The position numbers and the translations under genes were made by a program. From positions 62,001-126,000 of the forward strand of contig NZ_FTMS01000006.1 of the NCBI RefSeq assembly GCF_900156105.1: a stretch of DNA of 64,000 nucleotides. The letters are read 5' to 3'. The notes beneath the pieces are model-generated. The model did not search any database. It saw nothing but the letters and a program-made list of their open reading frames with translations, and was not told the DNA's origin. Below, piece by piece: positions 8,860 to 17,423 of the stretch (the first letter of the stretch is position 1; every line of letters starts with the position of its first letter). The stretch comes from Alkalispirochaeta americana (GTDB taxonomy: Bacteria; Spirochaetota; Spirochaetia; DSM-27196; Alkalispirochaetaceae).

Positions 8860-10720
8860 CCCCCTGGAGGAAATAATACATGCTGTCGCTCCCGCCCAGG
8901 GTGTCAAAATAGACGTTCTGCCAGCGATCGCGAATCGCGAAGAAGGAAAAGGGATGAACCGTGTAGAGCAGGGGCAGCTCGGTCAGGATAATCCGCTGGA
9001 ACTCGTCGTAGATCTCCTTGCGCCGTTCCTGATCGAGGGTGAAGCGGCCCTCGTTGTAGAGGTAGTCCACACGGGCCTCCCACTCCGTGGCGGGGGTCTC
9101 CTGGAGGGGGTGCCAGATGTGAAAATTTCCGCTGGACTGCCAGACGTTGCTGCCACTCTCGGGCCAGTAGTTCACGCCCAGAGCCACCAGAACAACCTCC
9201 CAATCGAAGGTTGAGGATATTCGCTCCACCAGGTTCTGAAAATCGATGGGGCGCACCCGGGCGGTGATCCCGACATTTTCCAGTTCATCGGCAAAGATGT
9301 TGGCCATGTCTATTCCTGCGGTGTTTTCCGCGCCCAGGCTGATGGTAAACTCGATGTGGTTGCCCCGGTCGTCGTAGAGAAGGCCGTCCTCACCGGGGGT
9401 AATCCCGATCCCGGCGAGCAACTCCAGCGCCCGCTCGGGATTGTAGGTATACTCCAGCCGGATATCCTCATCGAAGAAGGGATTGGGAGGCGCAAAAAAA
9501 TGGTAGGCCGGTGAGGCCAGGCTCCGGTAGACCTGACGGGCGATCCGGGGCCGGTTCAGGAGACTGCTCATGGCCTGGCGAAACTCGCGTTGCATGAACC
9601 AGCGGTGTCGCTGGGGGTTAATGTTGGCAGGGTTCTGGTTGAAGGTGAAAAACGAGGCTCCCAGAGAAGCTCCTCCGCGATAGATCGTGAAATCCCGCTT
9701 CCCGATGCGCAGGAGCTCGTCCAGCTGCTCGGGCCGCACGGAGTGGCTGTCCTTTGAGCCCTCGCGGAAAAGCAGATAGGCCGTATTGTCATCAGGGACG
9801 ATCCGGTAGATCAACCGCTCGATGTAGGGAAGGCGCTGACCGGCCTCGTCCCGTCTCCAGTAGGCGGGGTTTCGCTTCATCACCGTCCGGACCCCCGGGG
9901 TGTATTCCACAATGTGGTAGGGCCCCACGCTGGGAATGGTCATGACATCGGTGTCCACGCTGAGCACGTCCAGGAGGGCCTCGCTGCCTCCCTTTTCCTT
10001 GGCGGGCTCGAAGATGTGCCGGGGCCAGACCCGCATATTGGTAGAGAGAACAGGATTTGCCACAATCCGGGGGAAGGTAAAGACCACCCGGCGCTGATCG
10101 ATTTTTTCCACGGTAACGCGGGCGCTGCTCCCGTCGGGCATCTCCACAAACTGCCCCGGGTAGCCGGGAAGGCGCAGACTGGGGTTTCCCTCAACCTGGT
10201 CGTACCAGAAAACGATATCGTCGGCCGTCACGGGAATCCACGTCTCGGGATCCGAGTCGGGCGTGGTCCAGTAGAGATCATCCCGAAGGGTGTAGAAAAC
10301 GCGCAGCTTGTCCTCTTCGTGATCGACCTCTACGGAGAAGGAGGCCATCCGGGGGATAAACTCCCGCCGGTACACGTCGTAATCGGCCAGGTAATCGCTC
10401 AGGAGGTTCACAATTGCCCGGGTATCACCGTCCCGGGCGGTGAGGTCGTTAAAGGACTTGGGATCGCTCGTGAGGGTGGCCACAAAGGTTCCACCCGGCT
10501 GACCGGGACGATACTCGGGAGGCCCCGGGCGGTAGGAGGTTTGCTGGAGCAAGGCGCTGCGCCGCTGCTCGCGCAGGAGCTGGGCCTCCTCCCTGGACAC
10601 CTCGGGTTCCCGGCTGCATCCCGCCAGGCCCATTGCCAGAGAGACCGCCAGGATCGTCGCCAGCCCCGCTGTCACAGTCAGGGCGAGCCCCCTGCGGAAA
10701 ACACCCCCCGTCCTAGACAA
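8852..10720 (-). CDS. Extracellular solute-binding lipoprotein, family 5 (DppA/OppA type)
   Basis: Substrate-binding lipoprotein of the downstream OppBCDF-type importer; 622 aa from the chosen start. Signal peptide with lipobox LAGC, cysteine about residue 35. SBP_bac_5 features include PRHIFEP, KRNPAYWRRDEAG and the region RLIYRIVPDDNTAYLLFREG. The frame is open upstream to an ATG at 10780, but that start would overlap deoR by 68 bp and put 20 charged residues before the signal. TTG at 10720 has GAGG at good spacing and overlaps deoR by only 8 bp. Ligand is unknown; context with sugar genes favours an oligosaccharide over a peptide (inference). Confidence 0.88.
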   Translation of the reverse strand: MSRTGGVFRRGLALTVTAGLATILAVSLAMGLAGCSREPEVSREEAQLLREQRRSALLQQTSYRPGPPEYRPGQPGGTFVATLTSDPKSFNDLTARDGDTRAIVNLLSDYLADYDVYRREFIPRMASFSVEVDHEEDKLRVFYTLRDDLYWTTPDSDPETWIPVTADDIVFWYDQVEGNPSLRLPGYPGQFVEMPDGSSARVTVEKIDQRRVVFTFPRIVANPVLSTNMRVWPRHIFEPAKEKGGSEALLDVLSVDTDVMTIPSVGPYHIVEYTPGVRTVMKRNPAYWRRDEAGQRLPYIERLIYRIVPDDNTAYLLFREGSKDSHSVRPEQLDELLRIGKRDFTIYRGGASLGASFFTFNQNPANINPQRHRWFMQREFRQAMSSLLNRPRIARQVYRSLASPAYHFFAPPNPFFDEDIRLEYTYNPERALELLAGIGITPGEDGLLYDDRGNHIEFTISLGAENTAGIDMANIFADELENVGITARVRPIDFQNLVERISSTFDWEVVLVALGVNYWPESGSNVWQSSGNFHIWHPLQETPATEWEARVDYLYNEGRFTLDQERRKEIYDEFQRIILTELPLLYTVHPFSFFAIRDRWQNVYFDTLGGSDSMYYFLQGAP

Positions 10721-11498
10721 GCCGAACCTCGATCCCCCGGCTGCGGAAGAGATCCACATATTCCTCGGGCGCCTTTTCATCGGTCACTACATAACTGAGT
10801 TCGTTCAGATTTGCAACACGGTTAAACCGGGACTTTCCAAACTTGCTGGAATCCGCCACCAGGATAACCCTGCTGGAAACGGCGATCATGGCCTGCACCA
10901 GGGGAACCAGGCGACTCTCGAAGAAGGTAACACCCTGATCACGGTGGATACCATCGGCCGAGAGGATCATGGTGTGCTCCCTGTGGCAGGTGTCAAAATA
11001 CCCTCCCCGGCCAACTCGGGGATCTACCACGTATTTGTTCCAGACCTCGCCGCCCAGGAGAACCAGGCGGATATTGTCGGACACACCCGCTTCCAGAGCC
11101 AGCTCCACGGAACTGGTTATCAGCCGGAAGTGACGGTCCTCGATCCCGCTCATGATCTTTCCCGTGAGAAAGGTGGTGGTTCCCGGACCGATAAGGATAT
11201 CGTCCTGATCCCGTACAAGTTCGGTGCAGTACTCGGCGATACGTATTTTTTCTTCCACGGCGTGGACCATGGTGCCAGGAGACAGGGCTCCGGCTTTATC
11301 GGAGGTGTAGACAACCCCGCCACCCATGGTCTGCAAAACTGCAGAATCCTGCTCGAGACGCTTGATATCTCTTCTGATTGTGGCCGTGGAGACCTGAAAG
11401 AACCGCGCCAGCTCATCCAGTGTGGTGTGGCGTTCCAGGCGAATCTTGTTCAGCACCCCCCGCAGACGTTCCTTTCTGCTTTGCACCACCATAGTCAT
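10713..11498 (-). CDS. DeoR-family transcriptional regulator
   Basis: A 261-aa sugar-phosphate-responsive regulator. The N-terminal DeoR helix-turn-helix (LDELARFFQVSTATIRRDIKRL, described here by positions about 25-46) is followed by a DeoR-C sensor domain with IGPGTTTF (about residue 100) and VLLGGEV. The C-terminal KFGKSRFNRVA block is typical for the sugar-phosphate-binding fold. It sits between a PTS IIB gene (14-bp gap) and the ABC binding protein (8-bp overlap), so it probably regulates this operon in response to a phosphorylated sugar. Confidence 0.9.
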   Translation of the reverse strand: MTMVVQSRKERLRGVLNKIRLERHTTLDELARFFQVSTATIRRDIKRLEQDSAVLQTMGGGVVYTSDKAGALSPGTMVHAVEEKIRIAEYCTELVRDQDDILIGPGTTTFLTGKIMSGIEDRHFRLITSSVELALEAGVSDNIRLVLLGGEVWNKYVVDPRVGRGGYFDTCHREHTMILSADGIHRDQGVTFFESRLVPLVQAMIAVSSRVILVADSSKFGKSRFNRVANLNELSYVVTDEKAPEEYVDLFRSRGIEVRLV

Positions 11499-11512
11499 AG
11501 CCCGGCTAACCG

Positions 11513-11803
11513 CTAGTCACTGTTGAGATACCCCACAATTTTTTCAAGGTCCCGCTCAAGACCCACTCCCGTGAGAAACGAGACAGAATGGATTACGGGG
11601 ACATCGCCCGTACCGGAGACGAAGGTGGTGGTTACCACCAGATCGTGGCCCTGGACCTTCTCGGGAACCTCAGCGGCTTTGCATTGTGTTGTCTCAACGG
11701 GAATATTGCGTTTTCCCAACTCTTCTTCAATTTTTCGCGCCACCACGGTGGACGTCGCAATCGCGGTCCCGCAGGCCACGAGGATTTTCTTTTTTTTGAC
11801 CAT
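11513..11803 (-). CDS. PTS galactitol-type EIIB subunit (orphan)
   Basis: A 96-aa IIB domain whose active-site loop is VACGTAIATST, with the phosphorylated cysteine at about residue 10 of the chosen start. This matches the GatB/lactose-type IIB fold. ATG at 11803 starts directly at MVKKKKILVACG; the frame opens 12 codons earlier without a better start. No IIA or IIC gene lies in the window and the next gene is a DeoR regulator, so either partners are elsewhere or the protein now works as a phosphorylation-dependent signal to the regulator (inference). Confidence 0.85.
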   Translation of the reverse strand: MVKKKKILVACGTAIATSTVVARKIEEELGKRNIPVETTQCKAAEVPEKVQGHDLVVTTTFVSGTGDVPVIHSVSFLTGVGLERDLEKIVGYLNSD

Positions 11804-11996
11804 ATGTATGGTATCCCTCTCTTCAGACGGTGCCGACACCCTTCGCGGAACGATACGTCTCGCGTCTGTTATATATTTATTCTATCACATTGAAGCGATG
11901 AACACCGCCACCGCCCCATTCTACCACAGGATACTGATATAGCGGCGAGAAGACAACGGAAGAAAGGCAAAAAACCTTTCCTGACTGAAAGAGATT
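11804..11996. other. intergenic, likely promoter region of IIB-deoR-ABC operon
   Basis: An AT-rich patch on the minus strand (about 11865-11895, containing AATATATAAC) is the best promoter candidate for the IIB gene. A short stem, GAAAGG/CCTTTC around 11966-11983 with an A-rich loop, follows galM, but its orientation and loop make it a weak terminator. Confidence 0.3.
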
Positions 11997-12950
11997 TCAC
12001 GAAAAAGCGCTTTCATCGGAAACGCTGATTCTGATCTGGGCCCGCCCCCGCAGGAACGCTCCGGGAGGAACTCCCGGGACTCCCAGAGAGGGAAAATTGA
12101 ACGCATCGGCCGGCCCTGTGACCGGCTCCAGCGCTATTGAGCGACGGTGGGGAGGAATAAAAACCTGGACCGCACCGAAGGCGTCGCCGCACCATACCTC
12201 GAGACGGTGATCCCGGCCCTGGAGAACCACCGGGGAACCGCCCTGGCCGTCCCGTTTCAGGGGCCAGGCCAGGTCTATCGCGGCGGCTCCGATCGGACGG
12301 GCGGTGCGAAAATCCCGGGAGGAACCCTCCACCAGGGGCAACTCTCCCGTGGGAATCAGGCGGCTGTCCACCTGATAATAACGATCGGCGGGAATCTCCA
12401 GCCGGAGCCGGTCTACCCGATCCGCCTCGGGCAGGGAAAAATAGGGATGCCAGCCCAGGGCAACGGGGGCTGTCTCATCGCCGGTATTCTGGACCAGGAG
12501 ATCCACCAGAAGAGCATCGTCCCTGAGCGTATAGGTTACCTCCAGAAAGAGCGGAAACGGGTAGCCCTCGCACGGCCCCAGAGTTCCCTCCAGAAGCAAC
12601 ACCGACTCGCGGGAACATTCCTGAATCTTCAGCTCTTTCAGGACCGTCCTGCACAGAAAACCGTGAATCGCATCGGCTCCTTCGGGATCGTTCAGGGGCA
12701 GCTGAAAAAGCCTTCCCTGCCAGCGATATTCCCCCCGGGGAATGCGATCATTAAAGGGAGCAAGCAGGCGTCCGCAGAACCAGCGGGCCGATTCTTCAGA
12801 AGAGGAGCCATCGTCCAGGATGTTCACAGCTCCCCCGAGGGAGCCTTCCGGTACCAGCCGGATCTCCCGGACAGCGCCGCCCTGGTCCAGATCAACCGCC
12901 AGCCTGGCCCCCGAGGGCCGCTCAAGACGTCGTATCACTTCCCTTGTCAC
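11997..12950 (-). CDS. Aldose 1-epimerase
   Basis: Interconverts alpha and beta anomers of hexoses (GalM fold), cytoplasmic. The 317-aa protein has HGF near residue 117, GWHPYF (catalytic/binding histidine) near residue 186 and EPVTGPADAFN (catalytic glutamate) near residue 275. It overlaps the deacetylase gene by 4 bp and ends the ROK-PFK-SIS-deacetylase block. It could act on a different sugar or sugar phosphate (YeaD-like), as the motif set does not fix the substrate. Confidence 0.85.
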   Translation of the reverse strand: MTREVIRRLERPSGARLAVDLDQGGAVREIRLVPEGSLGGAVNILDDGSSSEESARWFCGRLLAPFNDRIPRGEYRWQGRLFQLPLNDPEGADAIHGFLCRTVLKELKIQECSRESVLLLEGTLGPCEGYPFPLFLEVTYTLRDDALLVDLLVQNTGDETAPVALGWHPYFSLPEADRVDRLRLEIPADRYYQVDSRLIPTGELPLVEGSSRDFRTARPIGAAAIDLAWPLKRDGQGGSPVVLQGRDHRLEVWCGDAFGAVQVFIPPHRRSIALEPVTGPADAFNFPSLGVPGVPPGAFLRGRAQIRISVSDESAFS

Positions 12951-13810
12951 CTTTCTTCGGAAGAAAAGAGCTTTTCGTACCGCCGGGAATCGTAGAAGGT
13001 AAAGGGAAAGGTGCGGACATACTCCACGGGCCCGCCCCGGCGCAGCCCCTCCACCAGATGAGCTATCTGGGCCTGGGAGGCAAAAGCCTCGATGGAAGCG
13101 ATTTTTTTCTCGAAGAGCGATGCCCCGGTGCGGATCTCCAGGTCAGGATCCTCCACAAAGGGGCAATAGGCGGCGATCTCGTAAACCCGGGGAGTCTCTT
13201 CCAGGGGCGGCCCCAGTTCGGGCCAGATGTCTCCTCCGGCGTGGAACAATGAGATCAACACCTCCTGGTGAACCAGCTTGTGGTCAGGGTGATAATCGGC
13301 GGAGGACATGATAAAGACCCGGTTCGGCCGAAACGAGCGCAACTCCGCTGTAAAGCTGTTCTGGAGGCCGCAGAAACCGGCAACACTGTGGGGGTCGCCC
13401 TGGCCGGCACGATCGGCGGCCCGCCGTCCCAGATGAAGGTGCAGCTGCGAGTCCGGATACCCGTACCAGGCATAGTCGCTCACTCCCAGGATCCGGAAGG
13501 AGGCAGCCGTCTCCTCCTGGCGAACCCGAACGATCTCGTCGGCCCCGGTAACGCTGGTATACCCCATGCGTCCGTCCGTGACGATCCGGGCCCTCTGGGA
13601 AACCCCCTCGGCCGCGGCGGCCGCCATGAGCAATCCGCCACCAATCGCCAGATCATCGTCGTGGGGAGAGAAAAAGAGCCACCTCTCCTCATCGGTCCAT
13701 TCTTCCATTACCCGGGACAGCGATCCCCGCCGAACAGCGCCGTCGGGAAACCGTCGTGCCAGGCTATACCCTTTTTCTGCTCCGTTTTCGGTCATCTTAT
13801 CTCCAGTCAT
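12947..13810 (-). CDS. PIG-L/LmbE-family deacetylase
   Basis: A zinc-dependent N-deacetylase fold of 287 aa. The metal motif appears as PHDDD (canonical PHPDD) near residue 49, with the second histidine block HPDH near residue 172. This family removes acetyl groups from N-acetylglucosamine-type substrates. Its place beside a SIS isomerase, a phosphofructokinase and an epimerase suggests breakdown of an N-acetylated sugar (inference). Two start ATGs (13810, 13795) both have GGAG-type sites; the upstream one is preceded by tandemly repeated GGAGAGATT. Confidence 0.85.
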   Translation of the reverse strand: MTGDKMTENGAEKGYSLARRFPDGAVRRGSLSRVMEEWTDEERWLFFSPHDDDLAIGGGLLMAAAAAEGVSQRARIVTDGRMGYTSVTGADEIVRVRQEETAASFRILGVSDYAWYGYPDSQLHLHLGRRAADRAGQGDPHSVAGFCGLQNSFTAELRSFRPNRVFIMSSADYHPDHKLVHQEVLISLFHAGGDIWPELGPPLEETPRVYEIAAYCPFVEDPDLEIRTGASLFEKKIASIEAFASQAQIAHLVEGLRRGGPVEYVRTFPFTFYDSRRYEKLFSSEER

Positions 13811-13878
13811 AATCTCTCCGAAAGATTAATCGCTCCGAAGAGCAAATCTCTCCGGAGCGTGAATATCTCCAGGGACCG
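13811..13878. repeat. Four tandem 17-bp repeats upstream of the deacetylase gene
   Basis: AATCTCTCCG-like units start at 13811, 13828, 13845 and 13862, exactly 17 bp apart. The first ten bases of each unit are conserved and the remaining seven vary. On the minus (coding) strand this is a repeated CGGAGAGATT, i.e. a repeated ribosome-binding-like sequence in the gap between the SIS and deacetylase genes. Confidence 0.85.
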
Positions 13879-13882
13879 ATCC

Positions 13883-14890
13883 CTAGGAGCCCTGAAACTC
13901 GTTCCCCACCTTGCGGGCCCGCTGGGGTTTATCGGGATTAACCCCCAGGGCAAGACCGATCTCGACAAGGAGGTTCCAGCCTGCGGCAAGCTGGGCGTAG
14001 ACAGCCTCGGGCCCCGCCTGGGGAATCCGGATCGTGGGGAACCGGGTCTCCCGGGAAGCGATCGCCACAACCTGAAGTCCTACGCCCTGACTGAGAACCT
14101 GGGCAAACTTTTCCTCTTCCTCGGGGTAGGGATCGATGAGGACAACCGTGTCCTCGGGGTTCATGACCTCCTCGATCCCGTGAACCGCATAGGTTCCCTC
14201 CAGATAATCGGCTCGCTTGCGCGTGATCTCGTTGGTCTTGAGGGTGAGTTCTTCGGCTACGCCATCGTTGCGTCCGGCAAAATAGATCAGGGGAGACTCG
14301 GCGATCCTGGCAACCAGGGCTGGATCGATCTCCACAGCCAGGGCTTCTTCCATGACCGAAGCAAGCTTCTCCCGGTCCAGCCCGGGCTCGCCCAGGACAT
14401 CGCGAAAGATCTCATCGTAGACCAGGGCCTGCTCCACCACCGATTTGGTGGCAGCCACGGCCGCTTCCGCGCCGCACTGCAGCACAACGCGACTATCCGA
14501 TTCAAGGGCGATGGGCGTACCGTCGTGAGCGACCACACCGGTGATAGTAACCCCGGTGCCCTGCTTGCGAAGATGACGTATCAACTTGACCCCCTCGGCG
14601 GTTCTTCCCGAGTTGGAGCCGATAAACACGTGATACCCCTCAAGATCGTACTCCCGGGCCTGAAGGCAGGCCTCGGTGATCATCCGAGGGGTTCCGGGCA
14701 AGCGGAGCGCCCGGGCAATGAGATGCTTGGCGGGAAAGATCCGGCTGGAGCCTTCCCCGGAAAGCAGGACCCGATCGGACGAGACCTGGATCGCCTCCAT
14801 CGGGGCTGTATCCAGGTTCCGGACCACCGAGACGGTCTCCATCATTTCCCGGCACAGGGCGTAGCGGGTATATTTCTCTGTGTGTTTCAT
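13883..14890 (-). CDS. SIS-domain sugar-phosphate isomerase (AgaS/FrlB-like)
   Basis: A 335-aa protein with two SIS domains, as in the isomerase half of GlmS. Seen: SGEGSSRIFPAK in the first phosphosugar site, SNSGRTAEGV and AATKSVVEQ, the usual SIS sequence blocks, and a second domain with YFAGRNDGVAEELTLK. Likely an aldose-ketose isomerase/deaminase for an amino sugar phosphate. The ATG at 14890 follows AAAGGA; a TTG two codons upstream is less likely. It lies downstream of a three-copy 15-bp repeat. Confidence 0.85.
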   Translation of the reverse strand: MKHTEKYTRYALCREMMETVSVVRNLDTAPMEAIQVSSDRVLLSGEGSSRIFPAKHLIARALRLPGTPRMITEACLQAREYDLEGYHVFIGSNSGRTAEGVKLIRHLRKQGTGVTITGVVAHDGTPIALESDSRVVLQCGAEAAVAATKSVVEQALVYDEIFRDVLGEPGLDREKLASVMEEALAVEIDPALVARIAESPLIYFAGRNDGVAEELTLKTNEITRKRADYLEGTYAVHGIEEVMNPEDTVVLIDPYPEEEEKFAQVLSQGVGLQVVAIASRETRFPTIRIPQAGPEAVYAQLAAGWNLLVEIGLALGVNPDKPQRARKVGNEFQGS

Positions 14891-14909
14891 GGCCAATTCC
14901 TTTCTTTTC

Positions 14910-14954
14910 GGTTCATCTGATTCCGGTTTATACGATTCGGGTTCATACGATTCA
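14910..14954. repeat. Three contiguous 15-bp repeats upstream of the SIS gene
   Basis: Units GGTTCATCTGATTCC, GGTTTATACGATTCG and GGTTCATACGATTCA lie head to tail at 14910-14924, 14925-14939 and 14940-14954. They fill much of the 117-bp gap between the phosphofructokinase stop and the SIS start. They could be a regulator-binding array or a slippage product. Confidence 0.85.
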
Positions 14955-15007
14955 TAATATGGACCCGGTTATTCCCCGGGCCCCATGGTCTATCACTGCA
15001 ACCCTGA

Positions 15008-16252
15008 TTACGACAGGGGAGCCCCCACCCGGGGAAGATCGCCCAGATCAAGAAACTCCTCAAAGTCTCCCACCAGGGGCCGCAGGTAATCGAGAAATGC
15101 CGGGGTCACATACCCGGGGACAAGAAACTCTCCAGGCATGGGCCGTGCCCGGACAGCCACCTCCTCAAGCGGAGCCGTTCCGTAGCCAACCCGGTAGGCC
15201 TCGCCTGGTTCGCGCCGGATCGTTACCATGACCCCGCTCTCACCCCGCACAGCCCGGGAAACAGCCTCGACACCGCAGGCCCAGGCCTCTTCCCTGTCCA
15301 GGCCCACCACCCGATCCGCCGCCGACATGGGGAGCGATTCGGGAATCTGGAACTCCCCGCGATACCCCGTGGCCTCGCTGATCATTCGGTGCAGGCTCAA
15401 GGCAGCGCTGGCCCCGCTCATGGCCCCGAACTCGATATTGTTGAAACGATCCCGGGCGGTATTACCGGTGACTCCCGCCGAAACAGGCGTGCCGTCATCC
15501 CAGCAGGTTCCCTCGCCCACCACGATCGAGGCCCAGCCGTACTCGCCGATAACACGCTCCACATCGGCAAGAACCGTCTCCCGAGTCAGGGGAATCTCGG
15601 GAACGTAAATAAGATGGGGAGCATCTTCGGGCGATCTCTTGACCACAGCCGAAGCAGCAGCAAGCCACCCGGCATCACGCCCCACGGTCTGGTGAACCAC
15701 AAAGCGATCGACCCGCTTCATGTCCCGGGCCAGCCGGCCGGCATGCTGTACCGAAAGCGCCACATACCGGGCAGCCGAGGGAAAGCCCGGTGTATGGTCC
15801 GTGGCGTAGAGATCGTTGTCCACGGTCTTGGGAATTCCCACGCCCTGAAGCCCGTAACCGCCCTCACAGCAGTAGCGGGTGACCCGGTGGATCGTATCCA
15901 TGGTGTCGTTCCCACCGATGTAAAAGAGATAGCGTATATTATACTTTTCCAGAAGCGCTCGTATCCGGGGCAAATCCTCTTCCTGAACCTTGTGCCGGCA
16001 GGACCCCAGGGCCGAACCGGGAGTGCGGCTCAGAGCAACCAGTTCAGCCGGCGAGAGCCCTCCCAAATCCAGAAGACGATCCTCCATGAACCCCTCGATC
16101 GCGTAGTTCATGCCGTAGATTCCCTCGAACCCTGCGGCCCGTGCTGCCTGGATCACGCCGGCAAGGCTTGCGTTGATTACCGCCGTGGGGCCGCCCGACT
16201 GACCCACCAGGATATTTCCCCGGGCCGTTCCTGTTGCTTTTTCTCCACTCAT
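15008..16252 (-). CDS. 6-phosphofructokinase, PPi-type subfamily
   Basis: Phosphofructokinase fold, 414 aa. The nucleotide/PPi loop is GGNDTMDT (about residue 112) and the catalytic loop PKTVDND (about residue 140); ATP-type enzymes have GGDGS and TIDND. The wider sequence fits the PPi-dependent or related long subfamily. It overlaps the ROK gene by 4 bp and is followed by the SIS gene, so it likely phosphorylates the fructose-6-P (or a tagatose/other ketose phosphate) made by that pathway. Substrate choice is not certain from motifs. Confidence 0.85.
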   Translation of the reverse strand: MSGEKATGTARGNILVGQSGGPTAVINASLAGVIQAARAAGFEGIYGMNYAIEGFMEDRLLDLGGLSPAELVALSRTPGSALGSCRHKVQEEDLPRIRALLEKYNIRYLFYIGGNDTMDTIHRVTRYCCEGGYGLQGVGIPKTVDNDLYATDHTPGFPSAARYVALSVQHAGRLARDMKRVDRFVVHQTVGRDAGWLAAASAVVKRSPEDAPHLIYVPEIPLTRETVLADVERVIGEYGWASIVVGEGTCWDDGTPVSAGVTGNTARDRFNNIEFGAMSGASAALSLHRMISEATGYRGEFQIPESLPMSAADRVVGLDREEAWACGVEAVSRAVRGESGVMVTIRREPGEAYRVGYGTAPLEEVAVRARPMPGEFLVPGYVTPAFLDYLRPLVGDFEEFLDLGDLPRVGAPLS

Positions 16253-17346
16253 TTCATTCCCTCTCCTGCAAGTATCGTATCAAGACTATCCTCATAGACC
16301 AGATGAGCAGCCCCCAGTAACGCCGCCTGGCGATGCAGAACCGTCTCCACGGTAATCCCTGAATCATCCAGAGCACGCCGGGTTTCCCGCAACTCCCCGC
16401 GAAGCCCTTCGGGCGAGGCAGAATCGGGTACGCTGATCACCACCCGGGAAGGGTCGGAAAATCGAACCGCCGTGGCAGCAGCCATATCCAGCTCCTCCGG
16501 GGTGTGACCGGGCGAAGGCGGCAAAAGCTCTCCCGCACTACCCCGGGCACCACGCCATACCCGGCCACCCATGACCATTCCCGCGCCCACCGAGGGCGGA
16601 TCCTCGGTGAAGACCAGCGCCAGAAGCACCTCCTCCTGGAGGCGGGTTTTTCTCCAGGCGTTGAAGGCGATACAGTTGGCATCGTTCTCCACCACCACCG
16701 GAAGAAGCTGGACCGTCTCCCGCGCCAGATCACCCCGCGCCAGGGAATCGGCCAGAGCCTGCCGGAGAAGCCGGGGAAGATTCTCCAGATCGTGGGGAAA
16801 ATCTGCCGAGGCGCGCACGTTTCCCTCGGGGGTCACCACGCTGGCCACTGCCAGGGCTGCGCCCAGGATCGGAACCGCCCGGGATTCCCCTGCCCCGGAG
16901 GAAGAACCTCCCGGAGAACCCTTCTGAAGCTCCCGGGCCAGCCCCGCGAGAAGCGAGGAAAACTCCTCTCCCGACGGCGATTGTGCCCCGGAGGAACCCG
17001 GGACTTCGGGAGCGCAGCCACGTCTGGCCGATGAAACAACCCGGCCCGTGCAATCCACCAGCACTCCCGTCAGCTCCCGGGAGGTCCAGAAAAACGAGAT
17101 ATACCGGCCCCGGCCAGGATCAAGGGAGAGAAGCCGCGAAGGTTTTCCTCCCCCTGCGCCAGGGGTTCCCCGGCCCCGCTCCAAAACCCAGCCCTGCCGG
17201 GAGAGTTCCCGAACCAGATTGGTCACCGTGGAGGGCCTGAGCCCCGTGGATCGGGAAAGATCAGCCCGGGAAACAGCGGGGGAAGAGCGCAAGGTCTCCA
17301 GAAGCGTGCGAAGGTTTTCCCCTTTGATTCGATCCTGTGTTCCCAT
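16249..17346 (-). CDS. ROK-family transcriptional regulator
   Basis: A 365-aa NagC/XylR-type repressor. The N-terminal winged helix (residues about 8-60, SRADLSRSTGLRPSTVTNLV) is followed by a ROK sugar-kinase-like domain with VVENDANCIAFNAW near residue 200. The CxCG zinc cluster found in many ROK proteins is absent. It is the first gene of the minus-strand sugar block and overlaps the phosphofructokinase gene by 4 bp. A near-perfect palindrome 19 bp upstream suggests it represses its own operon. Confidence 0.9.
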   Translation of the reverse strand: MGTQDRIKGENLRTLLETLRSSPAVSRADLSRSTGLRPSTVTNLVRELSRQGWVLERGRGTPGAGGGKPSRLLSLDPGRGRYISFFWTSRELTGVLVDCTGRVVSSARRGCAPEVPGSSGAQSPSGEEFSSLLAGLARELQKGSPGGSSSGAGESRAVPILGAALAVASVVTPEGNVRASADFPHDLENLPRLLRQALADSLARGDLARETVQLLPVVVENDANCIAFNAWRKTRLQEEVLLALVFTEDPPSVGAGMVMGGRVWRGARGSAGELLPPSPGHTPEELDMAAATAVRFSDPSRVVISVPDSASPEGLRGELRETRRALDDSGITVETVLHRQAALLGAAHLVYEDSLDTILAGEGMK

Positions 17347-17364
17347 GTATCCCTGTCCCCCGAC

Positions 17365-17391
17365 GTTAGTTCATTCACCGAATAAACTAAC
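17365..17391. promoter_or_regulatory. ROK-type operator palindrome
   Basis: Two 12-bp arms, GTTAGTTCATTC and GAATAAACTAAC, separated by ACC, form an inverted repeat with one mismatch. The TTAGTTTATT...AATAAACTAA pattern resembles XylR/NagC-type ROK operators. It lies immediately upstream of the ROK gene and would block transcription of the operon or its own promoter. Confidence 0.75.
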
Positions 17392-17423
17392 AATAGCACA
17401 GGGACCGTTCCCGGTCAACAAAA

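Noticed and set aside
6644-8991. Long plus-strand frames (402 and 456 codons) across the permease genes
   Set aside because: They lie antisense to well-supported OppC and OppB genes and are rich in Gln/His/Gly/Arg with no recognisable fold.
13811-14954. Possible CRISPR array from repeated units at 13.8 and 14.9 kb
   Set aside because: Units are 15-17 bp, contiguous, with no unique spacers of 25-40 bp and no cas genes nearby.
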